Below, in pieces: positions 44,488 through 53,363 of a stretch of 64,000 nucleotides of DNA (positions are counted from its first letter, which is position 1; every line of letters starts with the position of its first letter). The stretch is from NCBI RefSeq assembly GCF_041245805.1, contig NZ_CP162490.1, forward strand, positions 1,527,001 through 1,591,000, in the 5' to 3' direction. Below the pieces are notes generated by a model. That model searched no databases. It worked only from the letters and a program-made list of their open reading frames with translations, and was not told where the DNA came from. This DNA comes from Xanthomonas sp. DAR 34887. GTDB taxonomy: Bacteria; Pseudomonadota; Gammaproteobacteria; Xanthomonadales; Xanthomonadaceae. A program made the position numbers and the translations under genes.

Positions 44488-44790
44488 ATGCGCCGTTTCG
44501 CCAGCTTCCGCGAGTTCTATCCTTTTTACTTGAGCGAGCACCGCCATCCGCTGTCGCGGCGGCTGCACTTCGTCGGCAGCGCCGCGGTGCTGCTGAGCGT
44601 GTTGCTGGCGCTCTGCACCGGCCAGCCACGCTGGCTATGGGTGGCACCGGTGTGCGGCTACGGCTGCGCCTGGGTCGGGCATTTCTTCTTCGAGAAGAAC
44701 CGTCCGGCCACCTTCCGCCATCCGCTGTATTCGTTCGCCGGCGACTGGGTCATGTTCAAGGACGTGCTGCTCGGCCGCATCCGCTGGTAG
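44488..44790 (+). CDS. DUF962 / Mpo1-like protein
   Basis: 100 residues. The motif FASFREFYPFYLSEHRHPLSRR, later C-A-W-V-G-H-F-F-F-E-K-N-R-P-A-T-F-R-H-P-L-Y-S-F, is the conserved His pattern of the Mpo1/YGL010W family, known in yeast as a 2-hydroxy fatty acid dioxygenase (Fe2+). Two membrane segments. The start ATG follows GGGAGGG. Confidence 0.85.
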   Translation: MRRFASFREFYPFYLSEHRHPLSRRLHFVGSAAVLLSVLLALCTGQPRWLWVAPVCGYGCAWVGHFFFEKNRPATFRHPLYSFAGDWVMFKDVLLGRIRW

Positions 44791-44858
44791 CGCTGGTCGC
44801 CTGCCGGCGCTCGCTATACTCGCGGCATAGTCTTTTCTTTGGTTAATGGAGCGACCCG

Positions 44859-45827
44859 ATGCCGTCCACTTATTTCCTCGCGCTGGTGATCCTGTTCTTC
44901 GGCGTGGTGGCGCTGTTCAAGACCGTGCGGATGGTGCCGCAGGGATTCCAGTGGACGGTGGAGCGCTTCGGTCGCTACACCCACACGCTGTCGCCCGGCC
45001 TGAACTTTCTTATCCCGTGGATGTATGGCGTGGGGCGCAAGGTCAACATGATGGAGCAGGTGCTGGACGTGCCCAGCCAGGACGTCATCACCAAGGACAA
45101 CGCCGTGGTGCGCGTGGACGGGGTGGTGTTCTTCCAGGTGCTGGACGCGGCCAAGGCGGCGTATGAAGTGTCGAACCTGGAGATCGCCACCATTGCGCTG
45201 GTGCAGACCAACATCCGCACCGTGATCGGCTCGATGGACCTGGACGAGTCGCTGAGCCAGCGCGAGACGATCAACGCGCAGCTGCTCAGCGTGGTCGATC
45301 ACGCGACCAACCCGTGGGGCATCAAGGTCACCCGCATCGAGATCCGCGACATCCAGCCACCGCGCGACCTGATCGATTCGATGGCGCGGCAGATGAAGGC
45401 CGAGCGCGAGAAGCGCGCGCAGATCCTCGAGGCCGAGGGCTCGCGGCAGTCGGAGATCCTGCGTGCCGACGGCGAGAAGCAGGCCGCGGTGCTGGAGGCC
45501 GAAGGCCGCAAGGAGGCCGCGTTCCGCGACGCCGAGGCGCGCGAGCGCCTGGCCGAGGCCGAAGCGCGCGCCACCGCGATGGTGTCCAAGGCGATCGCCG
45601 AAGGCGACGTGCAGGCGATCAACTACTTCATCGCGCAGAAGTATGTGGAGGCGTTCAAGGAGCTGGCCACCGCGCCGAACCAGAAGTTCGTGCTGATGCC
45701 GATGGAATCCAGCGGCATCATCGGCTCGATCGCCGGCATCGCCGAACTGGCGCGCGAGGCGTTGGGCAAGCAGCAGTCCGCGCCGCCGGCGGTGCCGCGC
45801 GGCATGCCGCCACGAAGCGGAGTCTGA
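44859..45827 (+). CDS. SPFH-domain (stomatin/QmcA-like) membrane protein
   Basis: 322 residues. One N-terminal membrane helix is followed by the SPFH domain (GFQWTVERFGRYTHTLSPGL, then NPWGIKVTRIEIRDIQPPRD), then a long Ala/Glu/Arg coiled coil (about 180-250) and a Gly/Pro-rich tail. Members oligomerise as rings in membrane microdomains. The next gene, NfeD-like, starts three bases after the stop; the pair is a conserved functional unit (protein quality control or microdomain organisation). Confidence 0.9.
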   Translation: MPSTYFLALVILFFGVVALFKTVRMVPQGFQWTVERFGRYTHTLSPGLNFLIPWMYGVGRKVNMMEQVLDVPSQDVITKDNAVVRVDGVVFFQVLDAAKAAYEVSNLEIATIALVQTNIRTVIGSMDLDESLSQRETINAQLLSVVDHATNPWGIKVTRIEIRDIQPPRDLIDSMARQMKAEREKRAQILEAEGSRQSEILRADGEKQAAVLEAEGRKEAAFRDAEARERLAEAEARATAMVSKAIAEGDVQAINYFIAQKYVEAFKELATAPNQKFVLMPMESSGIIGSIAGIAELAREALGKQQSAPPAVPRGMPPRSGV

Positions 45828-45830
45828 GCC

Positions 45831-46262
45831 ATGCGCACCGAGGTGGTGGCGTGGGGCGCGCTGACCTTGCTGCTGTTCGCGGCCGAAGCGCTGGCGCCAG
45901 GCGCCTTCATGCTGTGGATGGGGTTCGCCGCCGCGGCGGTGTTCCTCGCGGTGCTGGTGCTGCCGGACATGTCGCTGCTGCTGCAGGTCGGCGCGTTCGT
46001 GTTGCTGAGCTTCGTCTCGATCCAGGTGTACCGCACCTGGTTCCGCAACCGCGGCCGGGTCAGCGACCAACCGCTGCTAAACCGCCGCGCCGAACAACTG
46101 ATCGGCCGGGTGGTGATGCTGGACCAGGCGATCCAGGCCGGCCGCGGCCGCGCCAAGGTCGACGACGCGTTCTGGGTGGTCGGCGGCCCCGATTTGCCGG
46201 CCGCCAGCGCGGTGCGCATCGTCGGCGTGGACGGGATGACGCTGCTCGTCGAGGCGGCTTGA
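45831..46262 (+). CDS. NfeD-like protein
   Basis: 143 residues. Three N-terminal membrane helices, with a C-terminal OB-fold NfeD domain (LIGRVVMLDQAIQAGRGRAK, then DLPAASAVRIVGVDGMTLLV). It is the short NfeD type without a protease domain. Its gene directly follows the SPFH gene, the partner it normally acts with. Confidence 0.9.
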   Translation: MRTEVVAWGALTLLLFAAEALAPGAFMLWMGFAAAAVFLAVLVLPDMSLLLQVGAFVLLSFVSIQVYRTWFRNRGRVSDQPLLNRRAEQLIGRVVMLDQAIQAGRGRAKVDDAFWVVGGPDLPAASAVRIVGVDGMTLLVEAA

Positions 46263-46338
46263 AGGTCGGGATTGGGCCTTCGGGATTGGGGATTGGTGGC
46301 GCGCGTGCGCGGCACCTCGACGTTTCTGATGCGTACCG

Positions 46339-46400
46339 GTAGGAGCGACTTCAGCCGCGACCGCCGTCCGCGGATGTGTCGCGGCTGAAGCCGCTCCTAC
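46339..46400. repeat. REP-like inverted repeat upstream of gcvT
   Basis: Arms GTAGGAGCGACTTCAGCCGC and GTCGCGGCTGAAGCCGCTCC (one mismatch) around 16 bases. Flanked by GGGATTGGGGATTGG-like repeat at 46273-46297 and its inverse at 46455-46484. Confidence 0.8.
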
Positions 46401-46527
46401 AACGGATGCGCGAAGGGTGTCGCTCCATCGGGTTCGGGAAGCCCGCTCCTGCGAATCCCCACTCCCGACTCCCCAATCCCGGCCTTCTGCCAGCGATAAT
46501 GGGCGACTTTCCTCACGGACCCGCGCC

Positions 46528-47634
<1,107 letters not shown>

Positions 47635-47734
47635 ACCGACCGTCGCCGCGATGCGCCCGCGACGTCGTTGCGGAGCATCCGGTTCGCTACACTAGCCATC
47701 CATTCCCGACACCGTCTTTTTCCGGAGCAGCCCC

Positions 47735-48130
47735 ATGAGCGAGATCCCTGGCGACCTCAAATTCCTCAAGTCCCATGAATGGGCGCGCGTCGAAGGCAAC
47801 GGTCGCGTCACCGTCGGCATCTCCGAGCACGCCCAGGGCCTGCTTGGCGACCTGGTCTACGTCGAACTGCCCAACGTCGGCGACGACGTCGTCGCCGGCA
47901 ATGGCGTGGCCGTGGTCGAGTCGGTCAAGGCCGCATCGGACGTGTACAGCCCGCTCAGCGGCAAGGTGGTCGAGGTCAACTCCGCGCTCAGCGACAAGCC
48001 GGAGACGATCAACGAGGACGCGTACGGCGAAGGCTGGATCTTCGTGCTGGAGATCGAAGATCCGGAGCAGTTGAACGACTTGCTGACGCCGGACGACTAC
48101 GCCGAGCTGCTCGAGGAAGACGGCCACTGA
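47735..48130 (+). CDS. gcvH: Glycine cleavage H protein GcvH
   Basis: 131 residues. The lipoyl lysine is K65 in V-E-S-V-K-A-A-S-D-V, and the whole H-protein fold is present (LKFLKSHEWARVEGNGRV). It shuttles the aminomethyl group between GcvP and GcvT. A rho-independent terminator follows closely. Confidence 0.96.
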   Translation: MSEIPGDLKFLKSHEWARVEGNGRVTVGISEHAQGLLGDLVYVELPNVGDDVVAGNGVAVVESVKAASDVYSPLSGKVVEVNSALSDKPETINEDAYGEGWIFVLEIEDPEQLNDLLTPDDYAELLEEDGH

Positions 48131-48155
48131 GCCGAGCCTCGCGTCGCGACAGCCG

Positions 48156-48187
48156 AACCGGCCGCCTTGTGCGGCCGGTTTTCGTTT
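48156..48187 (+). terminator. Terminator of gcvTH
   Basis: AACCGGCCGC-CTTGT-GCGGCCGGTT, a perfect 10-bp stem, followed by TTCGTTT, 25 bases after the gcvH stop. Confidence 0.85.
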
Positions 48188-49110
48188 GGGCGGCGCAAAA
48201 GAAAGCGGCAGCGGGAATACAGGAGGCGGAGCGCGTTTCGATGATCCGCGAGGTTTGCCGAGCGGGCGCGCTGGCTCGGCGCTCGGCATTTCCGAGTGGC
48301 CGGCGTGGCACCGAGCGGATGCGCCACAGGCGAGGGTGCGGCACGCCAGGCGGTGGATGCGGTCGCACCGCACGCAGCGATGCGCACCGGATGATCGCCG
48401 TGTGCAGGAAAGCGACGTCGCTGCAGCGACACCGGAACGCGGCGACCACGCGCCGGTTTTTTGGCAGTGACGGTGATGTGCATCGCAGTCGGTCGTGGGC
48501 GAGGCATCTGCCGATCGCGGCGGCGCTGGCTGCGTTGCGGCCAGCGGCGTCGCATTCGTTCGTTCGGTCGGGTGGGTTCGGCGTGGCGCGCGCATGCGCA
48601 GTGCGGCGAGTCGGTCGAGGCGGGCATGCGCGACGCGGCGGACGCGGCGGCAACAGCGAGCGCGACGCGTCCGGTCGCGTGCGCGTGATGTGCCGGTGAG
48701 GAGCATGCGCAGACATGCGGACGCTACAACGGCATCGTCGCCGCCGCCGCGATGCAGTGCGAGGCGCCGCGCACGCGCGCTCGCAAGCGCCGAACAGCGC
48801 GAAAAAGTTTGCGCAGTTTTGCGCATTTGCTCTTGTGCGATGCCGGAACGGTGCACGCCGCGAAAAGTTTTTTTCAGCTTGCGGACAGGCTCGCGTACGC
48901 GCGCCCGGATGCCGCCGGCGCCGCGCGCGGCAGCACGCGAAACTGCCGGTCGCGTCGGCGTGTTGCAAAAAACCACGGGAATTACCGCTGTTTTTGTTTG
49001 CGTCGAAGTTTCGCTGCGGGTTTCGCAGCGGCGGTCGTCGAGGTCCGGGGGCTGCCGATCGCGATGCTCGGTGCGCTCGCGCCGCGCGACGCCTGAAAAA
49101 AAATTGCGCA
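48188..49110. other. Gene-free GC-rich stretch
   Basis: About 920 bases with long open frames on both strands but Arg/Ala-rich translations of the kind expected by chance in GC-rich DNA. I see no start, family or repeat that supports a gene. The last 250 bases contain several A-runs (AAAAAGTTT, AAGTTTTTTT). Confidence 0.45.
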
Positions 49111-49116
49111 GAACTG

Positions 49117-49145
49117 TTGACAGTAAAAAAAAGCGTGATTAGGTT
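49117..49145 (+). promoter_or_regulatory. Sigma-70-type promoter of candidate small RNA
   Basis: TTGACA (49117-49122), 17-bp spacer rich in A, TAGGTT (49140-49145). This would start transcription near 49151. Confidence 0.65.
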
Positions 49146-49150
49146 TCGCC

Positions 49151-49322
49151 CAGCAGACGTTGCTGCGCAAGCGAGTGAATCGGATCGACATCAGAACGCG
49201 AAGCACAACTTGGACCTCCACCAGGAACCTGACGATGGTGGATCAGGTGTCGCTTCCCTCCGAGAAACGCAACGTCTCCCCCGGCACGGCACCCGTATCG
49301 AGCTTCGATACGGGTGTTTCTG
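49151..49322 (+). ncRNA. Candidate structured small RNA
   Basis: About 170 nt between a good promoter and a strong terminator. The ends pair: AGACGTTGC (49155-49163) with GCAACGTCT (49269-49277), followed inward by AAGCGA/TCGCTT and an inner hairpin ACCTGA-N10-TCAGGT, leaving open internal regions. No open frame with a ribosome site is inside. The long rod with an open centre and TGCGCAAGCG recall 6S RNA, but I cannot verify that; a leader-type attenuator for the histone-like gene is the alternative. Confidence 0.55.
49290..49322 (+). terminator. Terminator before histone-like gene
   Basis: CACCCGTATCGA / TCGATACGGGTG, a perfect 12-bp stem, then TTTCTGT. It ends the candidate RNA 113 bases upstream of the histone-like start codon. 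Confidence 0.8.
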
Positions 49323-49434
49323 TATCCGACCCGGCCCGCACTACGCGCCGACGGATCCTGCAGGCGCACCATCGCCGCAGGTTTGCTTTAACTGGGCGTT
49401 TTCAATCCATAGTTCACTGACGAGGAGCCATCCC

Positions 49435-49911
49435 ATGGCCACGAAAAAAGCTGCGAAAAAGAAGCCGGCCGCTAAGAAAGCGGTCAAGAAGACTGCCGCC
49501 AAGAAGCCGGCAGCGAAGAAGGTCTCGGTAAAGAAGGCGGCCAAGAAGGTCGCCAAGAAAGTCGCCAAGAAGGTCGCCAAGGTGAAGAAGGCCATCAAGA
49601 AGGCCACCGCCAAGAAGACCACCGCGAAGAAGGCGGTAAAGAAGACGGCGAAGAAGGCGACCGCCAAGAAGGCCGCCACCAAGAAGGCCGCCACCAAGAA
49701 GACCGCGAAGAAGGCCACCGCCAAGAAGGCCGCCACCAAGAAGACCGCGAAGAAGGCGACCGCCAAGAAGGCGGTGAAGAAGTCGGCTGCCAAGAAGCCG
49801 GCCGCGAAGAAGGCCGTCGCCAAGAAGGCCGTCGCGAAGAAGAAGCCGGTTGCCCGCAAGAAGAAGACCGCTCCGGTCGCGCTGCCGGCAACGCCCGCGC
49901 CGCTGATCTGA
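49435..49911 (+). CDS. Histone H1-like lysine/alanine repeat protein
   Basis: 158 residues made almost only of Lys, Ala, Thr, Val and Pro, with repeats of A-A-K-K, A-T-K-K-T-A-K-K-A-T-A-K-K and K-K-V-A-K-K-V-A. No globular domain. Similar proteins (HC2/AlgP/histone H1-like) bind DNA non-specifically and compact the nucleoid. Start ATG with GAGGAG seven bases upstream. The coding sequence is a run of imperfect repeats (GCCAAGAAG units) prone to length change. A strong terminator follows. Confidence 0.85.
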   Translation: MATKKAAKKKPAAKKAVKKTAAKKPAAKKVSVKKAAKKVAKKVAKKVAKVKKAIKKATAKKTTAKKAVKKTAKKATAKKAATKKAATKKTAKKATAKKAATKKTAKKATAKKAVKKSAAKKPAAKKAVAKKAVAKKKPVARKKKTAPVALPATPAPLI

Positions 49912-49939
49912 TCTGATCCATCCCGATAGCCGTACCTAG

Positions 49940-49978
49940 AGCTCTCTCCCCGGTGCCCAGCGGGGAGGGAGCTTTTTT
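49940..49978 (+). terminator. Terminator of histone-like gene
   Basis: AGCTCTCTCCCCG paired with CGGGGAGGGAGCT, then TTTTTT. Confidence 0.88.
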
Positions 49979-50416
49979 ATGGGCGTCCGCTCGCCGTCGC
50001 CGTGGCGAGCTGCTTGCCGGCGTCGCCATGGCACCGACCTGCCGCACCTCTGCTGCCGACGTGTTGCCTGCACGGCGGCTAGCCCTGAGCCGTGACCGGC
50101 AGTGTTGCCGCCGCCGCGCTCCGCCGCCAACGCGCGCGTGCCCGATCTGTGCCGGATTCCTGCGCGTGCAGGTGGCGATGCTGCGCGAGTTCGCGAAGTG
50201 TGTGCCTCGCTGCCGTAGATGAGTGGTCGCCACGCCGCTCGCAACGCCGGATGAGGGGGTATGCGTAGCCACCCTGGTAGGGCGAGGTGGGGAGGCATCG
50301 TCATGCGCACTCATTGCCATCAGGCTCGGCCGGGTCCTCACAGCCGCTTTTTGTCGCGGGCCTCGCCCGGTCTCAGCGACCTGTTGTCGCGAGGCTTTGC
50401 CCGGACCCTACCCCAA

Positions 50417-50445
50417 CCCCTCTCCCGATGGGAGAGGGGCTTTTG
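50417..50445 (+). terminator. Terminator-like hairpin in spacer
   Basis: Perfect 10-bp stem CCCCTCTCCC with a GAT loop, followed by CTTTTG. No gene lies directly upstream, so it may be a dispersed hairpin rather than a true terminator. Confidence 0.5.
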
Positions 50446-50584
50446 TGTTGGCTTGATGGATTTCTGCGCGAGTGCCCGCAGCTGACCCGATAGCCGGTTG
50501 TCGTAGTCGCAGACGACGGCCACGCCGCCAGCGACTTTCCGGTCGCTGGCATCAGCAGCCTGTCGACGCGCACGCTGCTCTTCC

Positions 50585-50608
50585 TGTAGGAGCGGCTTCA
50601 GCCGCGAC
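50585..50608 (+). repeat. Single REP half-unit
   Basis: One arm only of the family at 20407 (contains GGAGCGGCTTCAGCCGCGAC) without its inverted partner nearby. Confidence 0.75.
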
Positions 50609-50774
50609 AGATCGCCTGGTTCCCATCGACCTCGAAGCAGGCGCAGTTGCTGACTAGCGCAGCCCGCGCCAGATCCCGTCACGCTCAGGCCGCGGCTCCG
50701 CTAAAGCCGGCGCGCAGACAGCAGAAAGGCGGCTCGCGCCGCCTTCCGCCGCATTCATCGGGAGACCGCCCGCG

Positions 50775-52163
50775 TCAGTGCGGCGACGCGGTCGACTTGG
50801 ACGAGGAGGCGCCCTTCTTGTCCTTCGGGTCCGCGCGCTCGGCCATCATGTTGTCGCTGCCGAAGTCGGTGTCCACGTCCAGCCAGCGCTGCGTCGGCAG
50901 GCCGATCGCGCGGTCGAGGATGGTCGGCAGCAGGCCGGAAGGCAGGCCGCTCTCGCCGTTCCACAGGATCGCCACGCCCAGGTCGCGTTCGGGCACCAGC
51001 GCGACCAGGCCGCGATAGCCCTGCACCGCGCCGGCATGGAACACCACCTGGTGGCCGGAGTAATCGAAGATGCGCCAGCCCAGCGCGTAGCTGGCCGAGT
51101 TGACCCGCTCGCGGCGCCAGCCCGAGCGCATTTCGCCAGGCGTGAGGATCAGCGGCGCGTGCAGCGTGGCCAGCAACGGCGCCGGCAGCACGTCCGGACG
51201 GTGCCCGGTCTGCGCAATCAACCACTGCGCCATGTCGCTGATGCTGGCGTTGACGCCGGCGGCCGGGGCCAGCCGGTAGTAGGTGGGCTTGGGCATCAGC
51301 GACACCCAGCCGTTGCGGCTGCGCACGTGCGGGCGTGCCCAGCGCGGGCTGGCCTGGATCCCGGCCAGGCCCATGCTGGCGTCGTTCATGCCCAGCGGCT
51401 TGAAGATGCGGCGCTCCACCGACTGCTCGTAGAAGCTGCCGGACGCGGCGAACACCACGTCGCCGATCAGGCTGAAGGCGACGTTCTGGTAGGCGTAGCA
51501 CTCGCCCGGCGCGCACTTGAGCGGCGCGTAGGCGAGCTTGTGGCTGAGCGTGTAGTAGTCGGTATTGGATTCGACGTCGCGGTCGTAGGCGTTGTAGGTC
51601 AGGCCGACGCGATGGCTGAGCAGGTCGGCCACGTTCAACTGGCGGGTGGCGACCGGATCGCTGAGCTGGAAGCCGGGCACGTAGTCGACGACCTTGCTGT
51701 CCCAACGCAGCGTGCCGTCGTTGACCAGCAGGCCGGCCATGGTGCCGGCGAAGGCCTTGGACAGCGAGGCCAGGCGGAACACGGTGTGCGCATCGACTGG
51801 CTCGGGGCGGTTGACGTCGGTGACGCCGTAGCCGCGCGCGCTGATCACCTGGCCGTTGTGCACGATCGCCACCGCCAGGCCGGGCACGCGCTCGCCGTAG
51901 GTGAGCTGCTCGGCCATCGCTTCCAGGCTGGCGACATCGAAGTCCCTGGCCAGTGGCAGCACCTTGCTGTCCGGCAGCGACGCGCGGTACGGCAGCGGCT
52001 GGGTCGGCGAGGTGTAGCGCGTGGCCTCGGTGTAGATCGGCGGCGGCAGCGGCTGCGAAGGAGCCGGCGTCTGCGCGGTGGAGGACATCGCAAAGGGCAG
52101 CAATGCCCCGAGCAACCCGGTTGCCACCGGTCGAAGGAGCCGGTGCCTGCTGTTCTGTTTCAT
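50775..52163 (-). CDS. Serine beta-lactamase-like hydrolase (class C/AmpH-type)
   Basis: 462 residues with a signal peptide (LLRPVATGLLGALLPFAMSSTAQ). The active-site S-x-x-K is in R-L-A-S-L-S-K-A-F, and the Tyr motif is Y-A-Y-Q-N. The third motif is less clear (HAGAVQGYRG, i.e. HxG). This is the beta-lactamase-family fold of DD-peptidases, esterases and lactamases; true antibiotic resistance cannot be told. The C-terminus is a charged Lys/Asp/Ser tail. It is periplasmic or secreted. The start is set at MKQNSRHR since upstream codons are spurious. Confidence 0.83.
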   Translation of the reverse strand: MKQNSRHRLLRPVATGLLGALLPFAMSSTAQTPAPSQPLPPPIYTEATRYTSPTQPLPYRASLPDSKVLPLARDFDVASLEAMAEQLTYGERVPGLAVAIVHNGQVISARGYGVTDVNRPEPVDAHTVFRLASLSKAFAGTMAGLLVNDGTLRWDSKVVDYVPGFQLSDPVATRQLNVADLLSHRVGLTYNAYDRDVESNTDYYTLSHKLAYAPLKCAPGECYAYQNVAFSLIGDVVFAASGSFYEQSVERRIFKPLGMNDASMGLAGIQASPRWARPHVRSRNGWVSLMPKPTYYRLAPAAGVNASISDMAQWLIAQTGHRPDVLPAPLLATLHAPLILTPGEMRSGWRRERVNSASYALGWRIFDYSGHQVVFHAGAVQGYRGLVALVPERDLGVAILWNGESGLPSGLLPTILDRAIGLPTQRWLDVDTDFGSDNMMAERADPKDKKGASSSKSTASPH

Positions 52164-52443
52164 CGCGCGTGTGGCCTGTGAGGTGCTGCCGAAACCGATT
52201 CTAGCGCCGCTTTTCGCCATTGCACAAACCGGGAGAAGATGAATGGGCATCGCCTTGATCCTGCTGGTGATTTTGCCGGGCCAACAAGGCCGGCAACGTG
52301 GCGTCCGCGGCGGCTGCCGCGACGCTATGGCGGGTGCCTGAAAGACATGCAATCGATGTGCCGAAGCCGCTGCGGCCGCGGTTGACCAGACCGAATCGTT
52401 GCGGGCGCCGTGACGGCGCGGTACTGCTGCGGGATCATGGCGC

Positions 52444-53340
52444 ATGCCCGCTCCCGACCTCGCCCCGATCCCTGCCGCCCGCACGGCGCCTGCCGCCGCG
52501 ACCTGGCTGGGCTTGGCCTTCGTGCTGGTCTGGTGCACCGGCTACATCGCCGGCAAGCAGGTGGTGGCGCATGCGGCGCCGTTCACCGCGCTGCTGTGGC
52601 GCTTCGGCCTGACCGCGCTGTGCTTCGCGCTGGCCGCCGGTCCCGCACGCCTGAAGGCGCTGCCGCGGCAGGAGCTGGCGCGCAGCGCCGTGGCCGGGGT
52701 GTTGATGCTGGCCTTGCAGTTCGGCGGGGTCTACGCCGCCTTCGCGCTGGGCACCGGCTCGGGCGTGGCCGCGCTGGTGATCGGGGCGATGCCGCTGCTG
52801 GTGGCCTGGGTCAGCCCGTGGTGGGGTGGTCAGCGCTTGCGCGCGACGCAGTGGCTGGGCATGGCGCTGGGCTTCGCCGGCGTGGCCACGGTCGCCGCCG
52901 ACCGCATCGACGGGGCGACGCCGTGGGGCGGCTGGCTGGCCTTGCTGGTGGGCCTGTTCGGCATCGCCGCCGGCACCCTGTACCAGAAGCGGCATGCCGC
53001 GCAGCTCGACCTGCGCGTCGGGCTGGCGGTGCAGAACGCCGCGGCGACGCTGGTGCTGCTGCCGCTGGCGGCGTGGGAAGGCTTTCGCTTCCAGGCCAAC
53101 GGCGGTTTCGCCGCGGCGATGGCGTGGCTGGTGCTGGTCAATTCGATCGGCGGCTTCGCGTTGCTGTTCCTGCTGTTGCGGCGCGGCGCCGCCACCCAGG
53201 TGGCGAGCCTGTTCTTCCTGATGCCGCCGGTGACCGCGGTGTTCGGCCACGTGCTGCTCGGCGAGCACCTGACCGCGCTGAAGCTGTGCGGCTTCGCGCT
53301 GGCGGCGCTGGGCGTGTGGCTGGCGGGCCGCGCGCGGTGA
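52444..53340 (+). CDS. EamA/DMT family transporter
   Basis: 298 residues, ten predicted membrane helices in two EamA repeats (WLGLAFVLVWCTGYIAGKQV near the start; PPVTAVFGHVLLGEHLTALK near the end, the typical second-repeat motif). Inner-membrane exporter of amino acids or metabolites; substrate unknown. The gene is convergent with the GMC oxidoreductase. Confidence 0.87.
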   Translation: MPAPDLAPIPAARTAPAAATWLGLAFVLVWCTGYIAGKQVVAHAAPFTALLWRFGLTALCFALAAGPARLKALPRQELARSAVAGVLMLALQFGGVYAAFALGTGSGVAALVIGAMPLLVAWVSPWWGGQRLRATQWLGMALGFAGVATVAADRIDGATPWGGWLALLVGLFGIAAGTLYQKRHAAQLDLRVGLAVQNAAATLVLLPLAAWEGFRFQANGGFAAAMAWLVLVNSIGGFALLFLLLRRGAATQVASLFFLMPPVTAVFGHVLLGEHLTALKLCGFALAALGVWLAGRAR

Positions 53341-53363
53341 GGCGCGGGTAGGGCGGCCGCGGC

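Larger units (their letters stand above)
49979..50774. other. Intergenic region with repeats
   Basis: About 800 bases without a recognisable gene. It holds a perfect CCCCTCTCCC-GAT-GGGAGAGGGG hairpin with CTTTTG after it (50417-50445, terminator-like and typical of Xanthomonas spacers) and a single REP half-unit (50585-50608). Confidence 0.5.

Noticed and set aside
46263..46527. Glycine riboswitch upstream of gcvT
   Set aside because: The leader is filled with dispersed repeats and lacks the tandem glycine-aptamer layout.
48188..49110. Small genes in the gap after gcvH
   Set aside because: Frames on both strands are Arg/Ala-rich and lack starts with ribosome sites or known domains.
50417..50445. 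CRISPR-like repeat unit
   Set aside because: It is a single hairpin without regularly spaced copies or cas genes nearby.
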